55,393 bases of DNA from JAAYZQ01 sp034428935 (GCA_034428935.1 DAOUHB010000254.1:1-55393); one strand, 5' to 3'; shown: positions 25,029 through 33,910, counted from the stretch's first letter. Program-made: numbers and translations. The notes: generated by a model from the sequence alone, not told the origin.

Positions 25029-26318
25029 TTATCCTCCAAGTCCGGGTGCTCCCCATTCGACCCAAAGCTGGGTCGCCAACATAACGGCCGACAAAACGAT
25101 AACAACCGGCCAGGCCCAGCGACGATCTGACAGGCCGGCCAGGCTCACGGGCCAGATGAGATGCCAGGGTTGGCTGCGCGCCGCGCCCAGCACAAAGGCC
25201 AGAAGGAGGGTGACAAACCCCACGTTGCACACATCCTGGTACGATCGCTCGCTCCGCTGCAACCGCTTGAGCAGCCACAAATAGGCCATCGCCAGGAGGA
25301 TCAGGCCGCCAGCAGTGGCCCACGCCACCACGTCGCGGGCTTCATGGGGCGCGTTGACAGGGATCAGCACCCGGCGCATGAGGGCCAACAGCTCGAGGTC
25401 GCCGCCGTCGCGAAAGGGCGCGAACACCAGCCCCGTGACCGTCAGGCCCGTCAAGCCCGCGCCCAGGAGGAGCGGCCAGGTCTGCCGGCCCAGCTTCTCC
25501 CAGCGTTCACCGGCATAGATCAGGAAGAAGGGGATAAAGGCGGCCCCCATGTACTTGATCCAGGCAGACAGCCACAGGACGAGAAAAGCCAGCAGCCACC
25601 GCGTCTCAAGGAGCAGCCAGAACGCCAGGAGGACCAGGGCAATCATGACCATGTCGTTGTGCCCGTCGCCGACGCCCATCACCAGCACCAGGGGGTTCCA
25701 GGCAAAGAGATAGAGCCCTTGCAGGGCATCGCCGGGGCGGATGCGACGCAAGATCCGTTCCAGCAGCCAGGCCATCCCGGCATAGGCGGCCACGGCCAGC
25801 CCCTTGAGATAGGCCAGGCCACCGGCCACGTCATGTCGCCCCAGGGTGCCCGGCGCCGAAATGAGCGACCAGGCGGGCCCATAGGCCGACGAATGGCGGG
25901 CATAGGCCGTCGGATACGCCGCCAGCAGAGCGTCGCGCCTGCTCACCAGGGTGTCCTCCAGGGGGTTGCCCTCCAGGTCGGTAAAGAGGTGTGCCCGGCC
26001 GAGGTAGACGAACAGGTCCGCGGTGATGGGCAGGAGCCAGAAGAGGGTGATGGCGTACAGGCTGCCAAAGGCCCAGATGACCTTGCGCGGCACGCCGCCC
26101 TTTCGCACGGCGCCCCAGCCCAGGGCGTAGGCCGCCAGCAGCACGGCCAGGCCTGCCAGGCAAGCGACCAGGTCGCTCCAGCCGTTGCCCAGTAGCTCGG
26201 ACCATCTTTGCAGCTCGCCCCCATAGGTCCACCAGGGCAGCCGTAACGTGATGGCCAGGTAGATGCCTTCGGTCAGCAGGCCCGCGACCATCAGGGCCAG
26301 GAGTGAAGAGCGCTTCAA
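25029..26318 (-). CDS. Polytopic membrane protein resembling polyprenyl-phosphomannose-dependent mannosyltransferases
   Basis: The 429-residue protein has 11-12 membrane segments. The first extracytoplasmic loop after helix 3 has ITADLFVYLGRAHLF, and later AYARHSSAYGPAWSLISAP, NPLVLVMGVGDGHNDMVMIA and WIKYMGAAFIP, a layout seen in MptA/MptB-type GT-C enzymes. A TTG at 26318 five bases after the permease stop, with GGGGG-CTAGGAAG upstream, is the best start; the next ATG is nine codons in. It sits between permease and binding-protein genes of the riboflavin operon, an unexpected guest. Function in glycan or lipid glycosylation is inferred. Confidence 0.75.
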   Translation of the reverse strand: MKRSSLLALMVAGLLTEGIYLAITLRLPWWTYGGELQRWSELLGNGWSDLVACLAGLAVLLAAYALGWGAVRKGGVPRKVIWAFGSLYAITLFWLLPITADLFVYLGRAHLFTDLEGNPLEDTLVSRRDALLAAYPTAYARHSSAYGPAWSLISAPGTLGRHDVAGGLAYLKGLAVAAYAGMAWLLERILRRIRPGDALQGLYLFAWNPLVLVMGVGDGHNDMVMIALVLLAFWLLLETRWLLAFLVLWLSAWIKYMGAAFIPFFLIYAGERWEKLGRQTWPLLLGAGLTGLTVTGLVFAPFRDGGDLELLALMRRVLIPVNAPHEARDVVAWATAGGLILLAMAYLWLLKRLQRSERSYQDVCNVGFVTLLLAFVLGAARSQPWHLIWPVSLAGLSDRRWAWPVVIVLSAVMLATQLWVEWGAPGLGG

Positions 26319-26322
26319 CTTC

Positions 26323-27159
26323 CTAGCCCCCTTTCTTCCAGCGCAGCAACAGAGTTTCAAGGGCCGATACGGCGCCGTAAAGGCCCAGGGCGATGGTCAT
26401 GAGCACAAGGAGCGCCACGAACATGAGGGGCGTGTCGAACAGCCCGCGATTGGCAAGGTTCACCAGGAACCCCAACCCCCGATCGGACTGGGCAAACTCG
26501 CCGACCACGGCGCCAATGACCGATAACGTAACGCCGACCTTGAGCCCGCCGAGGAGCACGGGCAGGGCCGCCGGGACCTCCAGGTAGCGAAAGATCTGCC
26601 AGCGGCTGGCCTGCAGCGAGCGCATCAGGTCCATCAGATCCTCCTCCACCGAGCGCAGCCCGACGATGGTCGTGATCAACACCGGAAAAAAGATGGTCAG
26701 GGCGCTGACCAGCACCTTTGACAGCAGCCCGAACCCGAACCAGACGATGAGCAACGGAGCCAGGGCGACGATGGGCACCGATTGGCTGGCGACGATGTAG
26801 GGCGACAGGAAACGCTCGATGAGGGGCGACTTGGCCAGCAGGTAGCCCAGGAGCGTGGCGGCCGTGAGGCCCAGGGCCAGGCCCCCCAGGATCTCGAGCA
26901 GGGTGATGGACGTGTGGTACCACAGCGTGCCGTCGACGGCCACCTTCAGGAAACGCTCCCACACCCGCGCAGGAGATGGCAGCAGGTAGGTCGAGTAGTC
27001 GCCCAGGCGGGTCACCAGCGACCAGATGCCCACCAGCCCGACCATGGCCACGGGCACCAGCAGAACCTCCAACGGCAAGCGGAAGGGGCGCCGGGCGGGC
27101 ATCGGTCCGGCCCTGCCGCCGGTCGCGTTGTCACGCGCGCTTCTCGAGATTTGTCTCAC
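26323..27159 (-). CDS. ribX: Riboflavin ABC transporter permease (RibX type, NitT/TauT family)
   Basis: The 278-residue permease has six membrane segments and the BPD_transp_1 EAA region LMDLMRSLQASRWQIFRYLE, followed by VPAALPVLLGGLKVG. The GTG at 27159 is preferred because GGAGAGG precedes it; an ATG at 27102 would give 259 residues with a poor ribosome site. It is the first gene after the FMN riboswitch and intrinsic terminator, so FMN controls transcription into it. With the lipoprotein and ATPase genes downstream it forms the importer. Confidence 0.9.
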   Translation of the reverse strand: MRQISRSARDNATGGRAGPMPARRPFRLPLEVLLVPVAMVGLVGIWSLVTRLGDYSTYLLPSPARVWERFLKVAVDGTLWYHTSITLLEILGGLALGLTAATLLGYLLAKSPLIERFLSPYIVASQSVPIVALAPLLIVWFGFGLLSKVLVSALTIFFPVLITTIVGLRSVEEDLMDLMRSLQASRWQIFRYLEVPAALPVLLGGLKVGVTLSVIGAVVGEFAQSDRGLGFLVNLANRGLFDTPLMFVALLVLMTIALGLYGAVSALETLLLRWKKGG

Positions 27160-27177
27160 GCACCTCTCCAACACAAC

Positions 27178-27208
27178 AAAAAACCCCAAAGGCCTGGCGC
27201 CTTCGGGG
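27178..27208 (-). terminator. Intrinsic terminator of the FMN riboswitch
   Basis: Read on the minus strand, a ten-base-pair stem CCCCGAAGGC/GCCTTTGGGG (27208-27184, one G-U) is followed at once by six T residues (27183-27178). It lies between the aptamer and the permease start, as expected for a transcription-off riboswitch. A further hairpin, CGCAGCG-N3-CGCTGCG (27223-27239), lies between aptamer and terminator. Confidence 0.88.
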
Positions 27209-27250
27209 CATTGTGACCCACGCGCAGCGGTTCGCTGCGTCCTGTGCCAA

Positions 27251-27428
27251 CCACCTTCTTCCATCCGGACTGTACCGTCGGCTCCGGCTTTGCACCGGAT
27301 CTGTACGCTTGCCAGGCAGAGCCTGGGGCGAACTCGCGGGCTTGGTCCCCGGATCAAGTCCTGTTCCGGGTCGACCTTACCGCCGGTCGGGAATTGGCGC
27401 CATGCCTCACCCTGCCCCGAAGGTTCTT
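27251..27428 (-). promoter_or_regulatory. FMN riboswitch (RFN element)
   Basis: The minus strand shows the RFN consensus in order: ACCTTCGGGGCAGGGTG, AATTCCCGACCGGCGGTAAG, AAGCCCGCGAG, GGTGCAAAGCCGGAGCCGAC and AGTCCGGATGGAAGAAGG, with the P1 arms ACCTTC/GAAGGT closing it. One variable arm is somewhat long. FMN binding should favour the terminator at 27178-27208 and switch off the transporter operon. Confidence 0.96.
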
Positions 27429-27443
27429 CGGTTGACCGTGGGC

Positions 27444-27472
27444 ATTATACCTCAAGCTGCGGCAGTTGGCAA
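27444..27472 (-). promoter_or_regulatory. Sigma70-type promoter of the riboflavin operon
   Basis: On the minus strand TTGCCA (27472-27467), a 17-bp spacer and a perfect TATAAT (27449-27444) place the transcript start about 10 nt before the aptamer. Confidence 0.82.
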
Positions 27473-27518
27473 CTTTTGCCCGGGGCCCGGCAAGAACGGT
27501 CGCCGCCAGATCTCGCCA

Positions 27519-27547
27519 TTGACAGACCCCCGGGCTGATGGTATAGT
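27519..27547 (+). promoter_or_regulatory. Strong sigma70-type promoter upstream of mutL
   Basis: TTGACA (27519-27524), 17-bp spacer, TATAGT (27542-27547). It is divergent from the riboflavin promoter and about 170 nt upstream of mutL. A second -10-like TACAAT (about 27691) lies closer to mutL without a clear -35. Confidence 0.75.
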
Positions 27548-27585
27548 CTGCGTGGCGCGTCTTAACCGAGGCGGCCAGCTTTGTC

Positions 27586-27633
27586 ATGGAGCAGAGGATG
27601 CTGCGCACCCTCAAGGCCCTGGCCGAGGGGTAG
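27586..27633 (+). CDS. Possible 15-residue leader peptide upstream of mutL
   Basis: An ATG 38 nt after the strong promoter opens a frame MEQRMLRTLKALAEG ending in TAG. There is no good ribosome site, and 90 nt of non-coding sequence follow before mutL. It is listed as a possibility only; the leader may simply be an untranslated region. Confidence 0.2.
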   Translation: MEQRMLRTLKALAEG

Positions 27634-27726
27634 CGCCACGCGTTCCGCAGGCCGCAGAACCGGCGACTGGCGCCCGGCGTCGGTCTGTGGTACAATCTGT
27701 GCCATGCACGATGTCCGGGGAGACCT

Positions 27727-29502
27727 ATGCCGATTCGACTTTTGCCGCCCGACGTAGCGGACAAGATCGCCGCCGGCGAGGTGATCGAGCGTCCCGCGTC
27801 GGTGGTCAAGGAGCTCGTAGAAAACAGCATCGACGCCGGTGCGACCCAGATCCAGGTCGAGATCCGCGAGGGTGGGCAGCGCTACATCCGCGTCGCCGAC
27901 GACGGCGGCGGCATCCCGGCCAGTGAAGTACCCCTGGCCTTTGCCCGCCACGCCACCAGCAAACTTCGCGACGCCTCGGATCTGGACCGCATCGAGACCC
28001 TGGGCTTTCGGGGCGAGGCACTGGCCAGCATCGCCGCCGTCAGCCACGTCACGGTCCTGACCCGGCCCCGGTCCGAGATGATGGGCCATTTTCTGCGCGT
28101 CGAGGGCGGCCAGATCGTACGCGAGGAGGGACGCGGCGGCCCGGCGGGCACCATCGTCACCGTCGAGCACCTGTTTCACAACGTGCCCGCCCGGCTGAAA
28201 TTCCTGCGCCAGCCGCAGACCGAGGCCGGCCACATTTATGACGTCGTCAGCCACTGCGCCCTGGCCTACCCCGAGATCCGCTTCGGGCTGGTGAGCGACG
28301 GCCGCCAGGCCTTCCAGTCGCCCGGCAACGGCCAGCTCTACGACGTGGTCCTGGCCCTCTATGGCCTGGAGATGGCCGAGCAGATGATGCCCCTGGCCGC
28401 CCCCGAGCCTGCCGGCGACGCCGAGGCCCGGCCCTGGCCCCAGGTCTCGGGCTGTATCGGCAACCCCAGCCTGCACCGCGCCAACCGCACCTATATCACC
28501 CTGTTTGTCAACCGCCGCTGGATCCAGGACACATCGCTGGCCTACGCCGTGGTCCAGGCTTACCACACCCTGCTGCCCGTCGGCCGGTTCCCGGTGGCCG
28601 TCGTGCTCCTGGAAGTGCCCCCGGGCGACGTGGACGTCAACGTGCATCCCACCAAGCGCGAGGTCAAGTTCCGGGAGGCGCGGGCTGTGTTCGCTGCCGT
28701 GCAGCGGGCGGTCCGCCACACGCTGGTCACCCGCGCCCCCGTCCCCGAGGTGAGCCACACTCCCCGCACCTGGCCGGCACCCGATTGGGAGCGCCGCCAG
28801 AGCTTGCTGGCCGCAGGCCTTGGAGAGGGCGCCGAGCGCCAGCTTGCCATGACCATCGGCCGGGGGCTCGATAGGGAGGGAGCCGGCGCCGAAGAGGAGG
28901 CCCTCGAGCCTGTGGGTCCCATCCGCCTGCCCCTGCTGCGCGTCGTCGGCCAGGTTGGGCAGACCTACGTCGTGGCCGAGGGGCCCCAGGGCATGTACCT
29001 GGTGGACCAACACGCCGCCCACGAGCGGGTGCTCTACGAGAAAATGATGGCCGAACGAGCGGAACACGCCGTCGCCTCGCAGGTCCTCCTGGAACCCCTG
29101 ACCCTGGACCTGCCCGCGCCCCTGGCCGCGGTCCTCTCGGAGCAAATGGCCGCCCTCAACGAGGTGGGCTTTGATCTGGAGCCTTTTGGCGGCAACAGCA
29201 CCCTTCTCCGGGCGGTGCCCGCCATCCTGGTGGTGCCCGATGTGCGCGCCGCCCTGGTGGACATCCTGGAGATGTTGCGCCAGGGCGACGATCCTCTCGC
29301 GTCGCGGGCCGAGGAGCGCCTGATCGCCACCGTGTGCAAGCGCGCCGCCGTCAAGGGGGGCCAGGTGCTTTCCATGAACGAGATGCAGCAGTTGATACGC
29401 CAGCTCGAGCAGTGCGAATCGCCGCGCACCTGTCCCCATGGCCGGCCCACCGTGCTGCACTTTTCCGTGGAACAGCTCGAAAAAGAGTTCGGGCGGAGGT
29501 GA
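27727..29502 (+). CDS. mutL: DNA mismatch repair protein MutL (endonuclease-type)
   Basis: The protein has 591 residues. The N-terminal GHKL ATPase shows IAAGEVIERPASVVKELVEN, DDGGGI, FARHATSKL and LGFRGEALASIAAV; the C-terminal dimerisation domain carries DQHAAHERVLYE, which fits the DQHA(X)2E(X)4E metal-binding endonuclease motif, plus CKRAAVKGG and CPHGRPT near the end. It therefore nicks DNA itself, as in bacteria without MutH. The linker between domains (about 330-385) is low-complexity. The epimerase gene follows 3 nt later. No mutS lies in the window. Confidence 0.97.
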   Translation: MPIRLLPPDVADKIAAGEVIERPASVVKELVENSIDAGATQIQVEIREGGQRYIRVADDGGGIPASEVPLAFARHATSKLRDASDLDRIETLGFRGEALASIAAVSHVTVLTRPRSEMMGHFLRVEGGQIVREEGRGGPAGTIVTVEHLFHNVPARLKFLRQPQTEAGHIYDVVSHCALAYPEIRFGLVSDGRQAFQSPGNGQLYDVVLALYGLEMAEQMMPLAAPEPAGDAEARPWPQVSGCIGNPSLHRANRTYITLFVNRRWIQDTSLAYAVVQAYHTLLPVGRFPVAVVLLEVPPGDVDVNVHPTKREVKFREARAVFAAVQRAVRHTLVTRAPVPEVSHTPRTWPAPDWERRQSLLAAGLGEGAERQLAMTIGRGLDREGAGAEEEALEPVGPIRLPLLRVVGQVGQTYVVAEGPQGMYLVDQHAAHERVLYEKMMAERAEHAVASQVLLEPLTLDLPAPLAAVLSEQMAALNEVGFDLEPFGGNSTLLRAVPAILVVPDVRAALVDILEMLRQGDDPLASRAEERLIATVCKRAAVKGGQVLSMNEMQQLIRQLEQCESPRTCPHGRPTVLHFSVEQLEKEFGRR

Positions 29503-29505
29503 GCC

Positions 29506-30489
29506 ATGACGCAAGCGGTGGTCCTGGGCTCGACGGGCTGCATCGGCAACAACATCGTGCGCGCCTGCCTGGCCGCCGGCTGGCAGGTGCGCGCCTTTCA
29601 CCGACAAGGCAGCGACACCTGGATGCTGGATGGCTTGCAGGCGGAGCACGTCGTGGGCGACATCATGGAGCCCGCCAGCTTGGTTGACGCCATGGAGGGC
29701 TGCGACGTTGCCTTTCACGCCGCGGCCTACTATCCGCTCCATTCCCTCGACATGCGCGGCTCGCTGCGCACCGCCGTGACAGGCATGCGCCACGTCCTGG
29801 CTGCCGCCGACGAGGCGAAGGTCGGACGCCTGGTGTTCACCAGCACCCTGACGACCATCGGCGCGCCGGCCCGGGCAGGCTGTCCGGCCGACGAGGACGA
29901 CTTCTATCTCCCGGGCAGCACCGACAGCGCCTATTTCGAAAGCAAGTGGGCCATGGAGGCCGAAGCCTGGCGGGCTGCCGCCCAGGGCCGGCCGGTGGTC
30001 ATTGTCAATCCCACGGCCGTCTTTGGCCCCTGGGACGTCAAGCCCACCACGGGCGAGATCCTGGTCAACGTGGCCCAGGGGCGCTTTCCCGTGTGGCTCG
30101 ACCTGGAGGTCAACGTCGTCGATGCCCGGGACCTGGGCGAAGGCCACCGGCTGGCCGCGGAGCGGGGCCAGCCTGGCAGGCGCTACATCCTGGGCGGCGA
30201 GAATCTGCCGGTCCGCGACGCCCTTACCGTCGCGGCCCGGGCGGCCGGCGTGCGCCCGCCTCGCTGGCACGTCTCCCTGGGGCTCGTGCGCTGGCTGGTC
30301 CGCGTCGGCGAAGCCGCCGGCCGGCTGCCGCTGGTCCGGCCCCTCCCTCTGGAGCACTTCAAGACCATCGGCGAATGGCGGGCGCTGAACTCTGCCCGGG
30401 CACGCGCCGAGCTGGGGTTCAAGACCCGGCCTTTCATCGACACGGTCCGGGATACGCTGGCCTGGTTTCGCGAGTACGGGTACCTGTAG
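29506..30489 (+). CDS. NAD(P)-dependent epimerase/dehydratase (extended SDR, HpnA/3beta-HSD-like)
   Basis: The 327-residue protein has the extended SDR dinucleotide-binding motif GSTGCIG (residues 8-14, G-x-x-G-x-x-G), the catalytic pair in YFESK and the NPTAVFGPWD substrate-loop region, similar to hopanoid-associated epimerase HpnA and dihydroflavonol-reductase-like proteins. The substrate may be a nucleotide sugar, a sterol/hopanoid-type ketone or another alcohol. GGCGGAGGTGAG overlaps the mutL stop as the ribosome site, so it is cotranscribed with mutL. Confidence 0.87.
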   Translation: MTQAVVLGSTGCIGNNIVRACLAAGWQVRAFHRQGSDTWMLDGLQAEHVVGDIMEPASLVDAMEGCDVAFHAAAYYPLHSLDMRGSLRTAVTGMRHVLAAADEAKVGRLVFTSTLTTIGAPARAGCPADEDDFYLPGSTDSAYFESKWAMEAEAWRAAAQGRPVVIVNPTAVFGPWDVKPTTGEILVNVAQGRFPVWLDLEVNVVDARDLGEGHRLAAERGQPGRRYILGGENLPVRDALTVAARAAGVRPPRWHVSLGLVRWLVRVGEAAGRLPLVRPLPLEHFKTIGEWRALNSARARAELGFKTRPFIDTVRDTLAWFREYGYL

Positions 30490-30536
30490 GCTTAGAGGCA
30501 CAGTGCGCGCTATTCGCCTCCTGGCCCGTTCTGTGG

Positions 30537-30542
30537 TATAAT
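30537..30542 (+). promoter_or_regulatory. -10 element upstream of the Cache histidine kinase
   Basis: Perfect TATAAT 51 bp before the ATG; the place for a -35 reads TCGCCT, so the promoter may need an activator. Confidence 0.45.
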
Positions 30543-30592
30543 AGTGCAGGCGATCTCGGCATGTAGCTGCGGACCAAAGGAGATGGCAGGGC

Positions 30593-32566
30593 ATGACCAA
30601 GCTCTTTGCGGGTGTAGCCAAGCTAAGGCTGCAGCAGGTATTGATTATCGGTTTTGCCTTGACCACAGCCATCACCATGGCCGTCGGGACCCCCATCACC
30701 TACGGCGTCATCAGGCGCTATCTGGACAACGCCCAGGACAAGCGAGTCGGCCGTGACATGGATCTGGCCGAGGCATTCTATAACAGCAAGCTGAACGACC
30801 TCGCTACGTCGTCGCACCGCCTCGCCTCTGCGCGCATGATGCGGCACAATATCGAGGCAGCCGCCGCGGGCGACGAGGTGGCCGAGGCAGCCATCGTCGA
30901 CGCCATCGAAAACGAGCTGACAAATCTGCCGCCCACGGTGCGCTTTGTCCTCGTCCTCGACGCCAGGGGCCAGGCGGTAACCGGTCGCACCCTGTTCGAC
31001 AGCCACATCGAACAGGCCGACACCAGGGCAGACTGGTCGAGCTTGCCCATACTGGCCGACGCCCTGGCACGCGGCGAGCCCCTGGCGGCCACAGAGGTCA
31101 TCCCCGTCGAGCTCTTGCGCCACGTCAAGCTCGAAAACCGGGCCTACATCCAACTCGTGGAGACGCCCAAGGCATCGGAGGAGCTTTTCGATCCTCGCGA
31201 AGGAACGGCAGGCCTCACCCTGACCAGTGTCGCGCCCGTGATGGAAGAGGGCCGGCCTGTCGGGGCTGTGCTGGTAGGCCACCTGTTCAACAACGACTTT
31301 ACCCTGGTAGACCGCATCAAGGCCGTGGCCGGGGTCGACACGGTGACCATCTTTTTCGGCGACCTGCGCGTCTCGACAAACGTTCCCCTCAGCGAGGCCG
31401 GTGGCCGGGCCATCGGAACCCGGGTGTCGCAGGAGGTCTTTGACACGGTCCTGGCCGAGGGACAGGAGTTCACCGGCGAGGCATTCGTCGTCAGCCAGGA
31501 CTATATCACCCGCTACGAGCCGCTCTACAACCACCGGGACGAGGTCGTCGGCATTCTCTACGTGGGAGCCCAAAAATCGTCCTTCCAGGAGCTGCTGGAC
31601 TCTTTCCGGGACCAGGTGTTCCTTATTGCCGGGGCCACCGTCCTGCTGGCGGTGTTTATCGCCTTTCCCGTCTCGTGGCCCATCTCCCGTCCCCTGTCCA
31701 GCCTGGCCTCGGCCACCCGCCAGGTAGCCTCGGGCGATTGGTCGGTGCGCGTGCCCATCGAAGGCTACTACGAGATGCAAAGCCTGGCCCAGTCGTTCAA
31801 CACCATGGTCGAGACCCTGAAGGAAACCCAGGAACAGCTCTTGCAGAAGGAAAAGCTGGCGTCGGTGGGCCAGCTCGCCGCCGGTGTGGCCCACGAGATC
31901 AACAACCCCCTGGGCTCCGTACTGCTCTATGCCGATATCCTACGCAAAGAGACACCCGGCGACAACGCCCAGCAGCGAGAGGACCTGGACATGATCGTCC
32001 GCGAGGCCACGCGCTGCAAGGCCATCGTCAACGATCTCCTGAACTTTTCACGGCAAAACCAGGTACTGGCCCAGGAGACGGACCTCAACCTGCTGCTGCA
32101 AGAGCTGGCCGAGGAAACGAGCAAGCAGCACCTCTTCGAACAGATCCAGATCGTCACAGAGCTGGATCCGCACCTGCCCTGCATCCAGGCCGACCCGCTC
32201 CAGATCCGCCAGGTGTTCCTCAACCTCATGAGCAACGCTGCCGAAGCCATGCCCGATGGTGGCAAGCTGTTCCTGCGGACCTCCGCAGGGCCGGCGGCCG
32301 GCACCGTCACGGCTGAGGTGGAGGACACAGGCGTGGGCATTTCGGAAGAGAACATGCGCAAGCTCTTCACGCCCTTTTTCACGACCAAGCCCATCGGCAA
32401 GGGCACCGGCCTGGGCCTGGCGATCATCTATGGCATCGTCAAGATGCACCGGGGGCAGATCGGCGTTCAGAGCAAGGTCGGAAAGGGAACCAAGTTTACC
32501 CTTACCCTGCGGCAACAACTGCCCGTCCAGAACGAACACGCGGCCAACAGCCAGGTGATCGGATAA
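30593..32566 (+). CDS. Membrane sensor histidine kinase (Cache, HAMP, NtrB-like kinase core)
   Basis: The 657-residue protein starts with a membrane helix (VLIIGFALTTAITMAVGTPI), followed by an extracytoplasmic Cache-type sensor of about 280 residues and a second helix (VFLIAGATVLLAVFIAFPVS). A HAMP domain with SRPLSSLASATRQVASGDW comes next, then a short coiled coil and the kinase: H-box GVAHEINNPLG (H434), N-box NLMSNAAEAM, G-boxes DTGVGISEEN and GTGLGLAI. The ligand may be a small organic molecule; no evidence points to which. The receiver-kinase gene 66 nt downstream is its probable partner. AAGGAG precedes the ATG. Confidence 0.93.
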   Translation: MTKLFAGVAKLRLQQVLIIGFALTTAITMAVGTPITYGVIRRYLDNAQDKRVGRDMDLAEAFYNSKLNDLATSSHRLASARMMRHNIEAAAAGDEVAEAAIVDAIENELTNLPPTVRFVLVLDARGQAVTGRTLFDSHIEQADTRADWSSLPILADALARGEPLAATEVIPVELLRHVKLENRAYIQLVETPKASEELFDPREGTAGLTLTSVAPVMEEGRPVGAVLVGHLFNNDFTLVDRIKAVAGVDTVTIFFGDLRVSTNVPLSEAGGRAIGTRVSQEVFDTVLAEGQEFTGEAFVVSQDYITRYEPLYNHRDEVVGILYVGAQKSSFQELLDSFRDQVFLIAGATVLLAVFIAFPVSWPISRPLSSLASATRQVASGDWSVRVPIEGYYEMQSLAQSFNTMVETLKETQEQLLQKEKLASVGQLAAGVAHEINNPLGSVLLYADILRKETPGDNAQQREDLDMIVREATRCKAIVNDLLNFSRQNQVLAQETDLNLLLQELAEETSKQHLFEQIQIVTELDPHLPCIQADPLQIRQVFLNLMSNAAEAMPDGGKLFLRTSAGPAAGTVTAEVEDTGVGISEENMRKLFTPFFTTKPIGKGTGLGLAIIYGIVKMHRGQIGVQSKVGKGTKFTLTLRQQLPVQNEHAANSQVIG

Positions 32567-32632
32567 GGGCTCACGCTGCCGTTTGCAGCCTGATCCGGTT
32601 TCGGCGCGAGATGTGATCAACAAGGAGACGAA

Positions 32633-33910
32633 TTGAGCGCGGAAGAAAAACTACGAGTCCTCGTCGTCGACGATGAGCCGGGGATGCGCGAGGGCTGCCG
32701 TCGGGCCCTGACCCGGGCCGGTTTTGACACCGACACAGCATCGGACTTGCCCGAGGCCCTGGCCCTGCTGCGCCGCAACACCTACGAGCTCTTTCTCCTG
32801 GACGTCATGCTTCCCGGTGGCAGTGGCCTCGACCTCCTCGATCCCATCCTGTCGCGCGACCCGGACGCCACCTGCATCATCATCACCGGCTTCAGCAGCA
32901 TCGAGGTGGCCGTCGAGGCCATTCGCCGCGGCGCCTACAATTTCCTGTCCAAGCCCTTCACCTCCGATACGCTCCTCGTGGCCGTCAACCAGGCGGTGGA
33001 GCGCCGCCGGCTCAAGGCCATCGAGCGCGCTTCCCAGGAACTGGAGCAGGCCAAAGAGGAGCTGGAGCGCCTGGACCAGGTCAAGAGCCAGCTCATGCTC
33101 AAGGTGGCCCACGAGCTGCGGGCGCCGGTGGCAGCCGTCCAGAGCTATGTCAACCTCGTCCTGGCCGGGTACGTGAGCGACAAGGAGCTCACCCCTATGC
33201 TCAAGCGCGTCCAGGAACGGCTGCAAGAGATGTTGGACGTCATCGCCGACCTCCTGGAACTCGCGCGCCTGAAACAGGCCGCGCAACAGAACGTGCCCAC
33301 CGCGCCCGTGGACATGGCCGAGATCCTTCGAGAGGTCTGCGATCTTCTCAGGCCACAGGCCCAGGCCAAGGGCCAGGAGTTCGTGGTAGAAGTCGATGGC
33401 CAGCCCTGTATCGTGGCCGACCACGAGCACATGCGGCAGATCTGGATGAACCTCGTCAGCAACGCCATCAAGTACACGCCCCAGGGTGGCCGGGTCTCGG
33501 TCAAGCTGGAGAGCGATGGCCAGATGCTCAGGGGTACAGTGCAGGATTCGGGCATTGGCATTGCCAAAGAAGACATGCAAAACCTGTTCCAGGAGTTCTT
33601 TCGTACGGAACAGGCCAAGGCCAGCGGCCAGATGGGCACGGGGCTTGGGCTGTCCATCGTCAAGCAAGTCGTCGATAGCTACCAGGGCACCATCAAGGTC
33701 GAGTCCAGCCCGGGCAGCGGCTCCCGTTTCTCCTTTGAGCTGCCCTTGCAGCCGCCACCCACCCCCCAGCCGGATGCAGCGGCGCTCAAAGAAGCTCGGC
33801 GGCGCCCGGCGCCCGTCCCCCAGGCCAAAGGAGGGCGAACCCATGCCCGCGTCCTCGCACTGAGCGATGACACCGGGCAGGAAGACCCGTCAAACCCCGC
33901 CGGCCCCTAG
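32633..33910 (+). CDS. Receiver domain fused to a histidine kinase
   Basis: This 425-residue cytoplasmic protein carries an N-terminal receiver (VLVVDDEPG; phospho-Asp D57 in LFLLDVMLPGG; KPFT) followed by a coiled coil and a histidine kinase (H-box VAHELRAPVAA, H160; NLVSNAIKYT; GTGLGLSIV) and a disordered Pro/Ala-rich tail. The start is TTG with AAGGAG seven bases upstream; no suitable ATG is near. Paired with the Cache kinase it suggests a kinase-to-kinase relay, where phosphorylation of the receiver tunes the second kinase. No DNA-binding output is encoded next to it. Confidence 0.92.
   Translation: MSAEEKLRVLVVDDEPGMREGCRRALTRAGFDTDTASDLPEALALLRRNTYELFLLDVMLPGGSGLDLLDPILSRDPDATCIIITGFSSIEVAVEAIRRGAYNFLSKPFTSDTLLVAVNQAVERRRLKAIERASQELEQAKEELERLDQVKSQLMLKVAHELRAPVAAVQSYVNLVLAGYVSDKELTPMLKRVQERLQEMLDVIADLLELARLKQAAQQNVPTAPVDMAEILREVCDLLRPQAQAKGQEFVVEVDGQPCIVADHEHMRQIWMNLVSNAIKYTPQGGRVSVKLESDGQMLRGTVQDSGIGIAKEDMQNLFQEFFRTEQAKASGQMGTGLGLSIVKQVVDSYQGTIKVESSPGSGSRFSFELPLQPPPTPQPDAAALKEARRRPAPVPQAKGGRTHARVLALSDDTGQEDPSNPAGP

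Noticed and set aside
22847..25084. Long plus-strand open frame across the riboflavin ATPase and lipoprotein genes
   Set aside because: It is antisense to two well-defined genes and has shadow-type composition.
27562..30699. Very long minus-strand open frame (over 1000 codons) opposite mutL and the epimerase gene
   Set aside because: The plus strand encodes two proteins with clear motifs here; the frame is a shadow caused by high GC at third codon positions.
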